This document shows, one piece after another, positions 32,324-41,755 of a stretch of DNA of 64,000 nt. The notes under the pieces are model-generated. The model was not told the DNA's origin. It saw only the letters and a program-made list of their open reading frames with translations, and searched no databases. Origin of the DNA: JAWKWH01 sp965204295 (GTDB lineage Bacteria > Pseudomonadota > Alphaproteobacteria > Rhizobiales > Rhizobiaceae); the NCBI GenBank assembly GCA_965204295.1, contig OZ241973.1, positions 1,984,001 to 2,048,000 on the forward strand, written 5' to 3'. A program made the position numbers and the translations under genes. The first letter of the stretch is position 1; each line of letters begins with the position of its first letter.

Positions 32324-33943
32324 ATGGCGGACAAGGCACGCATCTATCTGTTCGACACCACGCTGCGCGACGGCCAGCAGACGCCGGGGATCGACTTTTC
32401 CGTCGAGGACAAGATCGCCATCGCAAAATTGCTGGACGAGTTCGGCGTCGATTACGTGGAGGGCGGCTATCCCGGCGCCAATCCGACCGACACCGCCTTC
32501 TTCTCCGAGAAGCGGACGACGGCCAGCCGTTTCGTCGCCTTCGGCATGACCAGACGCGCCGGCGTGTCGATCTCCAACGATCCCGGCGTCAACGCGCTGC
32601 TGCGGTCGCAATCCGACGCCATCTGCTACGTCGCCAAGAGCTGGGACTATCATGTGCGCGTCGCGCTCGGCTGCACCAAAGAGGAAAATCTCGAAGGAAT
32701 CCGCCAGTCGGTCGAAGCCGCCATCGCCGCCGGCAAGGAGGCGATGCTCGATTGCGAGCATTTCTTCGACGGCTACAAGGCCAATCCCGATTATGCGATC
32801 GCCTGCGCGAGGACGGCTTTCGATGCGGGCGCGCGCTGGGCGGTGCTGTGCGACACCAATGGCGGCGCGCAGCCGGCCGAGGTCGGCGAAATCGTCGGCG
32901 CCGTCATCGCCGCCGGCATACCGGGCGACCGTCTCGGCATTCACGCCCATGACGACACCGGCCAGGCGGTCGCCAATTCGCTGGTCGCGGTCCAGGCCGG
33001 CGTGCGCCAGATACAGGGCGCGCTGAACGGCATCGGCGAGCGCTGCGGCAACGCGAATCTCGTCTCGATCGTTCCGACCCTGATGCTCAAGCCGGTCTTC
33101 GCCGACCGCTTCGAGACCGGGTTGGCCCCGGACGCGCTTGAGAGCGTGACCCGTCTGAGCCGCGCCTTCGACGAATTGTCGAACCGCGCGCCGGATACGC
33201 AGGCGCCCTATGTCGGCGGTTCGGCCTTCGCCACCAAGGCCGGCATACACGCTTCGGCGCTGGCGAAGGAACCCGAAACCTATGAGCACGTGCCGCCGGC
33301 AAGCGTGGGAAACCGCCGCCGCGTCATGGTGTCGGACCAGGCCGGCAAGGCCAATTTCATCGCCGAAATGCGGCGCCGGGGCATCGGGGTCGACAGGAAC
33401 GACAGCCGCCTCGACACGCTGATCGCGCTGGTGAAGGAGCGCGAAACGTTCGGCTATTCATATGAGGCGGCCGACGCCAGTTTCGAACTGCTGGCCCGCC
33501 GGACGCTGGGCGCGGCGCCGGCATTCTTCGACGTGACCTCGTTCCGCTGCATGGTCGAGCGCCGCCATGACGCGCTCGGCAACCAGAAGGTCGTCTCCGA
33601 GGCCATCGTGAAGGTGCGGGTCGACGGCGAGGAGCGCATGTCGGTCGCCGAGGGCCATGGACCGGTCAACGCGCTCGATCTCGCCTTGCGCAAGGACCTG
33701 GGCAGGTTCCAGAGCGAAATCGAGGATCTCGAACTGGTCGACTACAAGGTGCGCATATTGAACGGCGGCACCGAGGCGATCACCCGCGTCCTGATCGAAA
33801 GCCATGACGGCACGGGTAGCCGCTGGTGGACGGTGGGCGTGTCCGAAAACATCATCGACGCTTCGTTCCAGGCGCTGATGGATTCGATCGTCTACAAGCT
33901 GATGAAGAACCGCTCAATGGCCGGCCCGGTCGCGGCGGAGTGA
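32324..33943 (+). CDS. cimA: (R)-citramalate synthase
   Basis: 539 residues. The HMGL-type TIM barrel starts with YLFDTTLRDGQQTPG (catalytic Arg and Asp), then EGGYPGANPTD, DTNGGAQP, the metal ligands in HAHDDTGQAVANS and GALNGIGERCGNANL. The C-terminal regulatory domain (~400-530) is of the LeuA type. The variant with GYPGANP marks citramalate synthase (pyruvate plus acetyl-CoA, a route to isoleucine) rather than isopropylmalate synthase. Starts 78 bp after cysS. Confidence 0.93.
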   Translation: MADKARIYLFDTTLRDGQQTPGIDFSVEDKIAIAKLLDEFGVDYVEGGYPGANPTDTAFFSEKRTTASRFVAFGMTRRAGVSISNDPGVNALLRSQSDAICYVAKSWDYHVRVALGCTKEENLEGIRQSVEAAIAAGKEAMLDCEHFFDGYKANPDYAIACARTAFDAGARWAVLCDTNGGAQPAEVGEIVGAVIAAGIPGDRLGIHAHDDTGQAVANSLVAVQAGVRQIQGALNGIGERCGNANLVSIVPTLMLKPVFADRFETGLAPDALESVTRLSRAFDELSNRAPDTQAPYVGGSAFATKAGIHASALAKEPETYEHVPPASVGNRRRVMVSDQAGKANFIAEMRRRGIGVDRNDSRLDTLIALVKERETFGYSYEAADASFELLARRTLGAAPAFFDVTSFRCMVERRHDALGNQKVVSEAIVKVRVDGEERMSVAEGHGPVNALDLALRKDLGRFQSEIEDLELVDYKVRILNGGTEAITRVLIESHDGTGSRWWTVGVSENIIDASFQALMDSIVYKLMKNRSMAGPVAAE

Positions 33944-34012
33944 TGGCCCGAACGGCGAAACGGCCGGCCCGGACTGGCGAGGGTTCAAGGCGGAATGCGC
34001 GGCCCTTGCCGG

Positions 34013-35569
34013 TTAGTTCCAGCGGGCGTCGTTCAGCCGCCAATAGGCGGGCGTGCCGATCAGCGGCGAATTCTTCGGAATGAGATCGAACGGGATGCGG
34101 CCATCCTCGGTCCGCGCATCGGGATCGGCGCCGGCTTCGAGCAGCGCCATGATCGCCGCGGCATGGCCTCGTCTGGCAGCAGCGTGTAGCGGGGTAGTGT
34201 CGTTCTTGGCCCGCGCGTCGGGATCGGCTCCGGCTTCGAGCAGCGCCGCAATCGCCGCAGCATGGCCTTCATACGCCGCAAAGTGCAGCGGGGTGGCGCT
34301 ATTCTTGTCCCGCGCATCGGGATCGGCCCCGGCCTTGAGCAGCGCCGCGACCACAACGGCATGGCCCTGCCGCACAGCATCGTGCAGCGGGGTACCGCCA
34401 TCCTCGGTCCGCGCATCGGGATCGGCCCCGGCCTCAATCAGCGCCGCGATCGCCGCAGCATGGCCCTTTGTAACAGCAAAGTGCAGCGGGGCGAAGCCAT
34501 CCTCGGTCCGCGCGTTGGGATCGGCCCCGGCATCGAGCAGCGCCGCGATCGCCGCGGCATGGCCCTGCCTGGCAGCAAAGTGCAGCGGGGTGGCGCCACC
34601 CTCGGTCCGCGCGTTGGGATCGGCCCCGGCTTCGAGCAGCGCCGCGATCGCGGCGGCATGGCCGTAAAACGTGGCATCGTGCAGTGGGGTGAAGCCACCC
34701 TCGGTTCGTGAATTCGGATCGGCTCCGGCTTCGCGCAGCGCCGCGATCACGGCGGCATGGCCTTCCATCGCGGCAATGTGCAGCGGGGTGCGGCCATACT
34801 CGGTCCGCGCGTCGGGGTCGGCCCCGGCTTCGCGCAGCGCTGCGATCGCCGCGGCATGGCCCTGCAACGCAGCAGCGTGCAGCGGGGTAGAGCCATCCTC
34901 GGTCCGTGCGTTGGGATCTGCCCCGGCTTCGCGCTGCGCCGCGATCGCCGCCGCATCGCCTTCCATCGCGGCAATGTGTAGCGGGTTATAGCCATTCTCG
35001 GCAAGCGCGTCGGGATCGGCTCCGGCTTCGAGCAGTGCCGCGATCGCGGCGGCATGACCTTGCTGCGCAGCAATGTGCAGCGGGGTCAACATATTCTCAT
35101 CCCGTGCGTTGGGATCGGCACCGGCTTCGAGCAGCGCCGCGATCGCAGCGGCATTGTCCACAATCGCAGCAATGTGCAGCGGAGTGTGGCCATCCTTGTC
35201 CCGTGCGTGGAGATCGGCCCCGGCGTCGAGCAGCGCCGCGATCGCGGCGGCATGGCCCTGCAAAGCAGCAGCGTGTAGCGGGGTAGTGTCGTTCTTGGCC
35301 CGCGCATCGGGATCGGCTCCGGCTTCGAGCAGCGCCGCGATCGCGGCGGCATTGCCCTTCCTCGCAGCAGCGTGCAGCGGTGTGGAGCCGCTCGCGGTCC
35401 GTGCGTCGGGAGCGGCACCGGCGCGCAGGCAGGCGCGCACATCCTCGGCGCCGGCCGTCTCGAAGAAAGCCAAGCTGTTCCAGTTCGCGCAGTCGGGCTG
35501 CGCCCGCGCGGCCGATAAAGTCAGACACGCCGCCAAGGCCGCCGGTATTGCAACGATTCCGATCCTCAT
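34013..35569 (-). CDS. Secreted ankyrin-repeat protein, 13 repeats
   Basis: 518 residues. The signal peptide MRIGIVAIPAALAACLTLSAARA is cut before QPDC. Then come a partial cap repeat, 13 full 33-residue ankyrin repeats (consensus TPLHAAA-GHAAAIAALLEAGADP-ART) and a C-terminal half-repeat ending LNDARWN. The repeats are near-identical at the DNA level, a 99-bp tandem array, so copy number should vary. Ankyrin arrays are protein-binding scaffolds. With a Sec signal it acts in the periplasm or outside; a role towards host or neighbouring cells is possible but not shown. No partner enzyme gene is adjacent. Confidence 0.93.
   Translation of the reverse strand: MRIGIVAIPAALAACLTLSAARAQPDCANWNSLAFFETAGAEDVRACLRAGAAPDARTASGSTPLHAAARKGNAAAIAALLEAGADPDARAKNDTTPLHAAALQGHAAAIAALLDAGADLHARDKDGHTPLHIAAIVDNAAAIAALLEAGADPNARDENMLTPLHIAAQQGHAAAIAALLEAGADPDALAENGYNPLHIAAMEGDAAAIAAQREAGADPNARTEDGSTPLHAAALQGHAAAIAALREAGADPDARTEYGRTPLHIAAMEGHAAVIAALREAGADPNSRTEGGFTPLHDATFYGHAAAIAALLEAGADPNARTEGGATPLHFAARQGHAAAIAALLDAGADPNARTEDGFAPLHFAVTKGHAAAIAALIEAGADPDARTEDGGTPLHDAVRQGHAVVVAALLKAGADPDARDKNSATPLHFAAYEGHAAAIAALLEAGADPDARAKNDTTPLHAAARRGHAAAIMALLEAGADPDARTEDGRIPFDLIPKNSPLIGTPAYWRLNDARWN
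34117..35405 (-). repeat. 99-bp tandem array (ankyrin units)
   Basis: Thirteen adjacent 33-codon units with strong conservation of the strings gcatcgggatcggc and cagcgccgcgatcgc. Boundaries are approximate, taken from the protein repeat. Confidence 0.85.
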
Positions 35570-35646
35570 ATCGTCATCCTTCCCGCCGCCGTTTCTAGCA
35601 CCGCCGGTTCGCCGCGATCAACCTCGATGGCCGGCGTCTCCGCCTG

Positions 35647-36249
35647 TCAGAGCCGTTTCACGATCGCATCGTCACCCCGGGCGCCCGCCCGCGCGGACGC
35701 GACGATCAGCGGAACGATCTCATCGACAGTCTCCGCCACCAAAGTCCGCGCCTTGTCCGCCGAATGCAGAAAACCCTGCGTTTTCATGTGATCCGCCAAG
35801 GCCAGCATCGGATCCCAGAAGCCGCCGATATTGGCGAAAACCATCGGTTTGCGGTGACGGCCAAGCTGCGCCCATGTCATCACTTCGACGATTTCCTCAA
35901 GCGTGCCGATGCCTCCGGGCAATGCCACGAACGCATCCGATTTCTCGAACATCGAATGCTTGCGCCGGTGCATGTCGTCGGTGACGACAAGCTCGTCGAA
36001 CCGGTCCGGCGCGATATCGCCGCCTTCCTTGTTCAGGAGGAAGCGCGGGATGATCCCGGTCACCCTGCCGCCCGCCTCCATAGCCCCGGAGGCGACGGCG
36101 CCCATGACGCCCCTGGTTCCGCCGCCATAGACGAGCCTCATGCCCGCCCCGGCGACCGCCGCGCCCAGGGCGTAACCGGTCTCCATGTAAACGCCGCTCC
36201 TGCCCGGCGAAGAGCCGCAATAAACGCAAATGGATCGAATCGTCCGCAT
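35647..36249 (-). CDS. LOG-family protein (TIGR00730)
   Basis: 200 residues from ATG 36249; the 18 upstream residues look non-coding. Signature motifs: GGGTRGVMG and PGGIGTLEE with CVYCGSSPGR at the N-terminus. These are typical of cytokinin-riboside monophosphate phosphoribohydrolases (LOG), which cleave nucleoside 5'-monophosphates to base and ribose-5-phosphate. In bacteria the physiological substrate is usually uncertain. A 19-bp imperfect tandem repeat lies just upstream. Confidence 0.92.
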   Translation of the reverse strand: MRTIRSICVYCGSSPGRSGVYMETGYALGAAVAGAGMRLVYGGGTRGVMGAVASGAMEAGGRVTGIIPRFLLNKEGGDIAPDRFDELVVTDDMHRRKHSMFEKSDAFVALPGGIGTLEEIVEVMTWAQLGRHRKPMVFANIGGFWDPMLALADHMKTQGFLHSADKARTLVAETVDEIVPLIVASARAGARGDDAIVKRL

Positions 36250-36273
36250 GAAACCGGAATGGCCGAGCGATTG

Positions 36274-36311
36274 ACCGTGGTCAAGGGTCGTAACCGTAGT
36301 CAAGGGTCACG
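36274..36311. repeat. 19-bp imperfect tandem repeat
   Basis: accgtggtcaagggtcgta and accgtagtcaagggtcacg side by side, in the divergent promoter region between the LOG gene and the LysM gene. It could be a duplicated operator or a slippage product. Confidence 0.75.
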
Positions 36312-36379
36312 GTGTTTTTCTTGTTATGGCTTCAAAAACCGACTAGACCAAGCCAAAAACATGAATCGGGATCGAAATT

Positions 36380-39175
36380 ATGGCGAGTAAATCACTGAAT
36401 TTACTCTTGAACTCGGCGCTGGTGGCGATGGCGGTCGGCCTGGTCGCTTTCAATACCGGCATATTGGACCCGATTTTGCCTTCCCGGCAGGTCGCGACCG
36501 AGGCCGCGCCGGAAAGCGCCGGCTCCACGGTCGCCGGCGACGCGACCGGAACGAAGCCGGACGCCTCAACTTCGGATGAAAACGGCGACATGGCGCAGTC
36601 CGAAACGGCTGACGATGACAGTGCAGGCAAATCCGATGTCGAAGCGACGGATGCCGGGGCCGGTCGGGATGTCGCGAAACTGTCCGGGGAAACCGGCGAC
36701 GGCGGCATGGAGGAAAGCGATGCCCGAAGCGCCGGGACGGGTATCGACGCCGATGCGTCCGCAAAGCCCGCCGGGATCGTCCCGCCCCGTTTCGATATCG
36801 TCCGGGTCGAACCGGACGGCAATGTGATCATCGCGGGCGCCGCGGCCGCCGGTTCCCTTGTCGAAGTGGTGACCGGAAGCCGCACGCTTGGGGATGCGAC
36901 CGCAACGGGCAGGGGAGATTTCGCCGTCATCCTGTCCGAGCCGCTGGAGCCCGGCGATTATATAATCGTGTTGCGCGCCACGTCTCCCGAAAAGATCGTC
37001 GCGATGTCGACCGAGACCGCGATCATCAGCATTCCGGAAACGGAAGACGGCGACGTGTTGGCCATTGTCGACGAGCCCGGCAAACCCTCGAAGCTGATCG
37101 CCGCCCCCGAAGGCGAAGAACAGGAGCCGGTTGAAAAAACGGAAACGGAAGTTGCGGCGGCGGGCGAACCCGACGCCGTAACCGAAACTGCCGCTGCGGA
37201 CGATGTGGCAAAGTCCGGTGACTCCGCAGTTCAAGCGGCCGATGCCGAAATGGCGGATCGGGAGAGCGCCGGCGATGCCGTTTCGGCGGCGGCCGACTCC
37301 ACCGGCGGCGACGCGGCGAAGCAAGAAGAAGCCGCGAAGGACGACACCACCGAAATGGCGGCCGTGTCTGGTGACTCCGCAAATCAAGCGGCCGATGCCG
37401 AAATGGCGGATCGGGAGAGCGCCGGCGATGCCGCTTCGGCGGCGGCCGGCGGCGGTGCGGCGAAGCAAGAAGAAGCCGCGAAGGACGACACCACCGAAAT
37501 GGCGGCCGTGTCTGGTGACTCCGCAGTTCAAGCGGCCGATGCCGAAATGGCGGATCGGGAGAGCGCCGGCGATGCCGCTTCGGCGGCGGCCGACTCCACC
37601 GGCGGCGACGCGGCAAAGCAAGAAGAAGCCGCGAAGGACGACACTATCGAAATGGCGGTCGTGTCCGTTGACTCCGCAAATCAAGCGGCCGATGCCGAAA
37701 TGGCGGATCGGGAGAGCGCCGGCGATGCCGCTTCGGCGTCGGCCGACTCCATTGGCGGCGACGCGGCGAAGCAAGAAGAAGCCGCGAAGGACGACACCAC
37801 CGAAATGGCGGTCGTGTCCGGTGACTCCGCAGGTCAAGCGGCCGATGCCGGAATGGCGGATCGGGAGAGCGGCGGCGATGCCGTTTCGGCGTCGGCCGAC
37901 TCCACCGGCGGCGACGCGGCAAAGCAAGAAGAAGTCGCGAAGGACGACACCACCGAAATGGCGGTCGTGTCCGGTGACTCCGCAAATCAAGCGGCCGATG
38001 CCGGAATGGCGGATCGGGAGAGCGGCGGCGATGCCGCTTCGGCGGCGGCCGACTCCACCGGCGGCGACGCGGCGAAGCAAGAAGAAGCCGCGAAGGACGA
38101 CACCACCGAAATGGCGGCGGTTTCGGAATCCAAGCCGGAAGAAGCCGGCAAAGCGCAACCTGTTGAACAAAAAACACCGCCCGCCGATGATTTTAGCATC
38201 GTTGTCGAGGCGGTCGAGATTGAAGGCGACCATGTGTTCGTCGCGGGTACGGCAAATCCGGGCAAGGTGATCAGGGTTTACGCCAACAGGGACCTGATCG
38301 GGGAAACGCTATCTTCGGAAATCGGGCGATATCTGGTGGAATCGACGCGCGGTCTGGCGGTCGGCGAATACATCATTCGCGCCGATATGCTGGAAGTCGG
38401 CAGCGCCGAAGTGATAGCGCGGGCGGCCGTGCCGTTTGAGCGCGAGGCCGGTGAGGCGGTCGCCGCCGTCGCGCCGCCGGCCGCCAATACGGCTGAAGAT
38501 GGCGAGGCCGAAATCCACGAAGCTGGCGCTGATGCCGAAAGCGACGCATCGAGCGCCGGTCCGGAAGATGGTTCGGACACCGGGACCACGGTTGCAAAGG
38601 CCGAACCGGGTGACGAGACGATGGCTGCGGAAGAATCCATGGATACGGAGACCGAAATCTCCGGCGAGAACATGGCCTCGGAAGGCGGCGACGCAAGTGC
38701 GGACGACAGCCGGCGGGACGAAGAACGGTCCGCCGCCTCCGCCGAACCGGAACGGCCGGCAATGGCCGAATCCGAAATGCGGGAAGACAAACCGTCCGAA
38801 GAAGCCGATGCCGCCGGCGGCGAAACGGCCGAGCCGCAATCGTCGCAGGTCGCCGCCGGCGTGCCGGGCACGATCGAACACGCCGATTTCGGCGAGGACA
38901 TTGCGCTGACCGCGCCTAAGCTGGAGAAAACTTCCGGTTCCGTCATCATCAGGCGCGGCGATACCTTGTGGCGAATCTCACTGCGTGTTTATGGCCGCGG
39001 CATTCGTTACACGACAATCTACACGGCAAATCGAAATCAGATCAAAGACCCGCACTGGATATGGCCCGGACAGATTTTCGATGTGCCCGGAACCAGCGAT
39101 GACGGCGAACCGGCGGACCTGGACGCCATTGCCGATCGATCGCCGGAGGCCCTGTCTTCAAAAGCCAACCGATAG
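36380..39175 (+). CDS. LysM-domain envelope protein with a 51-residue repeat array
   Basis: 931 residues. N-terminal membrane anchor or signal (~8-28), an acidic linker, a bacterial Ig-like module (~133-225, with VRVEPDGNVIIAGAA), an array of six 51-residue repeats (279-581; consensus SGDSANQAADAEMADRESAG), a second Ig-like module (~605-690), another acidic linker, and a C-terminal LysM domain (~855-905, IIRRGDTLWRISLRVYG). LysM binds peptidoglycan. Rhizobiales proteins of this layout are known but normally lack the array. Repeat 2 is three residues short. Such a protein probably spans membrane and cell wall with a long acidic spacer. Confidence 0.9.
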   Translation: MASKSLNLLLNSALVAMAVGLVAFNTGILDPILPSRQVATEAAPESAGSTVAGDATGTKPDASTSDENGDMAQSETADDDSAGKSDVEATDAGAGRDVAKLSGETGDGGMEESDARSAGTGIDADASAKPAGIVPPRFDIVRVEPDGNVIIAGAAAAGSLVEVVTGSRTLGDATATGRGDFAVILSEPLEPGDYIIVLRATSPEKIVAMSTETAIISIPETEDGDVLAIVDEPGKPSKLIAAPEGEEQEPVEKTETEVAAAGEPDAVTETAAADDVAKSGDSAVQAADAEMADRESAGDAVSAAADSTGGDAAKQEEAAKDDTTEMAAVSGDSANQAADAEMADRESAGDAASAAAGGGAAKQEEAAKDDTTEMAAVSGDSAVQAADAEMADRESAGDAASAAADSTGGDAAKQEEAAKDDTIEMAVVSVDSANQAADAEMADRESAGDAASASADSIGGDAAKQEEAAKDDTTEMAVVSGDSAGQAADAGMADRESGGDAVSASADSTGGDAAKQEEVAKDDTTEMAVVSGDSANQAADAGMADRESGGDAASAAADSTGGDAAKQEEAAKDDTTEMAAVSESKPEEAGKAQPVEQKTPPADDFSIVVEAVEIEGDHVFVAGTANPGKVIRVYANRDLIGETLSSEIGRYLVESTRGLAVGEYIIRADMLEVGSAEVIARAAVPFEREAGEAVAAVAPPAANTAEDGEAEIHEAGADAESDASSAGPEDGSDTGTTVAKAEPGDETMAAEESMDTETEISGENMASEGGDASADDSRRDEERSAASAEPERPAMAESEMREDKPSEEADAAGGETAEPQSSQVAAGVPGTIEHADFGEDIALTAPKLEKTSGSVIIRRGDTLWRISLRVYGRGIRYTTIYTANRNQIKDPHWIWPGQIFDVPGTSDDGEPADLDAIADRSPEALSSKANR
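37214..38122 (+). repeat. 153-bp tandem array, six units
   Basis: Five 153-bp units and one 144-bp unit (the second), 909 bp in all, all in frame. Variation is concentrated at a few codons (VQ/NQ/GQ, AE/AG), which suggests repeated unequal recombination. Confidence 0.95.
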
Positions 39176-39239
39176 CCGGGAATTCATCCGGTTTTTCGGG
39201 CTTGCAACATGGGCGTCAATCGCTTATCGTCGATAAACG

Positions 39240-39590
39240 ATGAAAGCATTATCTAGTTGTTGCCGTCCAAACGACGAAGCGATCGCTTCGGCGCTTGGCG
39301 CTCTCGCTCACCCGGCGCGGATCGCGATTCTGCGCCACCTGTCCTGCATGGACGATTGCCGTTGCAAGGATGTCGTCGCCCAGCTTGATCTCGCGCAGTC
39401 CACCGTCTCACAACACCTGAAGGTTCTGGTCGAGGCCGGCCTTGTCGAATACGCCTCGGAAAAACAGCGTTCCAGATACTCGATCGATCAAGCTGCGCTT
39501 CAAGGGCTTGCCGGCCTGATCAACGGTCTGGTGACGGTGTGCTGCGCGCAGGCCGAACCGCGCATCAATGCGCATGAGCGGCGAGCGTGA
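39240..39590 (+). CDS. ArsR-family regulator
   Basis: 116 residues. Winged helix-turn-helix with LAHPARIAILRHL, DVVAQLDLAQSTVSQHLKVLVEAGLVE and the beta-wing YASEKQRSRYSI. Cysteines at the start (SCC) and CMDDCRCKDVV in the alpha-3 region suggest metal or thiol sensing as in ArsR/SmtB. The stop overlaps the start of the Atm1-like transporter (GTGA), so it probably controls that operon. Confidence 0.88.
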   Translation: MKALSSCCRPNDEAIASALGALAHPARIAILRHLSCMDDCRCKDVVAQLDLAQSTVSQHLKVLVEAGLVEYASEKQRSRYSIDQAALQGLAGLINGLVTVCCAQAEPRINAHERRA

Positions 39591-41536
39591 ATGCCGTGGC
39601 GAGCAAGACCGTTTCCGCCGATTCCGGCTCGACATTCCGCACCATCGCCAATTTGTGGCCCTATATGTGGCCTTCCGATCGTGTCGATTTGAAGCTGAGG
39701 GTCGCCTGGGCGACCTTGTTTCTGGTGCTGGCGAAGTTCGTTCTCATGCTGGTGCCGTTTTTCTTCAAATGGGCGACCGACGCCCTGGCCGGTGAGGACG
39801 GATTGCCCGGGACATTGCCGGATTTCCTTCTGGCGCCGGTGATGCTGGTAATCGCGTACAACGCGGTTCGTCTCGCCCAATGGGGCTTCAACCAGCTGCG
39901 TGACGCGCTTTTCGCGCGCGTCGGCCAGAACGCGGTTCGCCGGCTTGCCTACAAGACGTTCGTGCACATGCACGATCTGTCGCTGCGCTTTCATCTCGAG
40001 CGCAAGACGGGCGGACTTTCGCGCATCATCGAACGCGGCATAAAGGGCATTGAAACCATCGTCCGCTTCACGATCCTCAGCACCGCGCCGACCATTCTCG
40101 AATTCGCGCTGGCGGCGGTCATCTTCGCCATTGCCTACGGGATTTCCTATGTGGCCATCGTTGCCGCGACGGTCGCCGCCTACACCTGGTATACGGTGCG
40201 CGCGAGCGACTGGCGCATCGCCATCCGCCGCGAGATGAACAATTCCGACACCGACGCCAACACCAAGGCTATCGATTCGCTGCTCAATTTCGAGACGGTC
40301 AAATACTTCAACAATGAGCGCCTGGAGGCGGAGCGGTTCGACCGTTCCATGGCGCGTTACGAGATCGCCGCCACTAAGACGTGGACATCGCTTGGCTGGC
40401 TGAATTTCGGCCAGGGCGCGATTTTCGGCGTCGGCATGACGATCGTGATGATTCTGTCGGCACGCGAGGTCATGGCGGGAACGCAGACCCTCGGCGATTT
40501 CATATTCATCAACGCCATGCTGATGCAACTATCCATCCCGTTGAATTTCATCGGCTTTCTCTATCGTGAAATCCGCCAAGGCCTCACCGACATCGAGCAG
40601 ATGTTCGATCTGCTCGATGTGAAACGCGAGATCGGCGACAAACCCGATGCAGGTCGGCTCCGCGTGACGTCGGGCGCGGTCCGTTTCGACAATGTGCGGT
40701 TCGGCTACGAGCCCGATCGTGAAATTCTGAAAGGCGTTTCCCTTGACGTCCCCGCCGGCGGAACGGTTGCGATTGTCGGGCCGTCCGGTGCGGGAAAATC
40801 GACGATTTCGAGACTGCTGTTTCGCTTCTATGACGTGGGCGAGGGGCGGATTCTGATCGACGGTCAGGATATCCGCGACGTGACGCAGAACAGTCTGCGC
40901 GCCGCGATCGGCATGGTTCCGCAGGACACTGTCCTGTTCAATGACACGATCGCCTACAATATCCGCTACGGACGCCCCGATGCCACCGACGAGGAGGTGG
41001 CCGAGACGGCCGACCTTGCGCAGATCGGCGACTTCATCAAGGCGCTTCCCGATGGATACGGGACAATGGTCGGCGAGAGGGGATTGAAGTTGTCGGGCGG
41101 CGAAAAGCAGCGCGTCGCGATTGCGCGCACACTGTTGAAAGCGCCGCCGATCCTGATGCTGGATGAGGCGACTTCGGCGCTCGACACGAAGACCGAACAG
41201 GAAATCCAGTACGCGCTGGACTACGCAAGCCGCGGGCGGACGACGCTCATGATCGCGCATCGGCTTTCGACGGTGATCGGCGCCGACGAGATTATCGTGC
41301 TCCACGACGGGGCGATCGCCGAGCGCGGATCGCACACGGCGCTGATCGAGAAGAACGGGCTCTACAAGGAAATGTGGGACCGCCAGCGCGAGGCCACGGA
41401 AGCCGAGGAGCGCCTGCGCGCGGCGCGTGAAACCGACGAACTGGGAATTGTCGTTCGGCGCAGGCCGGAGCCGGGTTCAGTCGAGGAAAAAGGAACGGGC
41501 GCCGGGTCTCGCGGACGATCCGTCCAGCCGGTATAG
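39587..41536 (+). CDS. Atm1-like ABC half-transporter
   Basis: 649 residues from GTG 39587, coupled to the ArsR gene. Six transmembrane helices fill ~1-330, with the Atm1/HMT1-type segments YKTFVHMHDLSLRFHLERKTGGLSR and NFETVKYFNNE. The ATPase has Walker A GPSGAGKST (~397-405), signature LSGGEKQRVAIART (~501-514) and Walker B ILMLDEATSALD. Atm1-type exporters move glutathione or glutathione-metal compounds and help Fe-S and heavy-metal balance. Its ArsR partner with cysteines fits metal control. The C-terminal tail is arginine-rich and unconserved. Confidence 0.92.
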   Translation: MNAVASKTVSADSGSTFRTIANLWPYMWPSDRVDLKLRVAWATLFLVLAKFVLMLVPFFFKWATDALAGEDGLPGTLPDFLLAPVMLVIAYNAVRLAQWGFNQLRDALFARVGQNAVRRLAYKTFVHMHDLSLRFHLERKTGGLSRIIERGIKGIETIVRFTILSTAPTILEFALAAVIFAIAYGISYVAIVAATVAAYTWYTVRASDWRIAIRREMNNSDTDANTKAIDSLLNFETVKYFNNERLEAERFDRSMARYEIAATKTWTSLGWLNFGQGAIFGVGMTIVMILSAREVMAGTQTLGDFIFINAMLMQLSIPLNFIGFLYREIRQGLTDIEQMFDLLDVKREIGDKPDAGRLRVTSGAVRFDNVRFGYEPDREILKGVSLDVPAGGTVAIVGPSGAGKSTISRLLFRFYDVGEGRILIDGQDIRDVTQNSLRAAIGMVPQDTVLFNDTIAYNIRYGRPDATDEEVAETADLAQIGDFIKALPDGYGTMVGERGLKLSGGEKQRVAIARTLLKAPPILMLDEATSALDTKTEQEIQYALDYASRGRTTLMIAHRLSTVIGADEIIVLHDGAIAERGSHTALIEKNGLYKEMWDRQREATEAEERLRAARETDELGIVVRRRPEPGSVEEKGTGAGSRGRSVQPV

Positions 41537-41755
41537 CATTGCGTTTTTACGCGCGGATATTCGGGCGGCGCGGATGCGCCATCACGCGCTTCCGGCCTGA
41601 CCGTTACCGACGATATATGCCGACCGCCGCCGCAAGGTGACGCCTGCCGCCCTGGCCGGGTCCTCCATGCGGCGGATGCGGTTTGCCGTCACGTCGCAGG
41701 TTGTGTATGGCATCGTCATGATCCTTGAACGACTTTCCCCGCCCGGACTTTTCCG

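Noticed and set aside
34053..35286. Several plus-strand frames opposite the ankyrin gene
   Set aside because: Repetitive Arg/Ala/Ser-rich shadows of the 99-bp units.
37214..38122. Possible CRISPR array because of regular repeats
   Set aside because: Units are contiguous coding repeats of 153 bp without spacers. The same holds for the 99-bp ankyrin array. No cas genes.
36566..38270. Long open frames on both strands across the LysM repeat array
   Set aside because: They are shadows of a GC-rich tandem repeat; only the plus frame from 36380 gives anchor, Ig-like modules and LysM in order.
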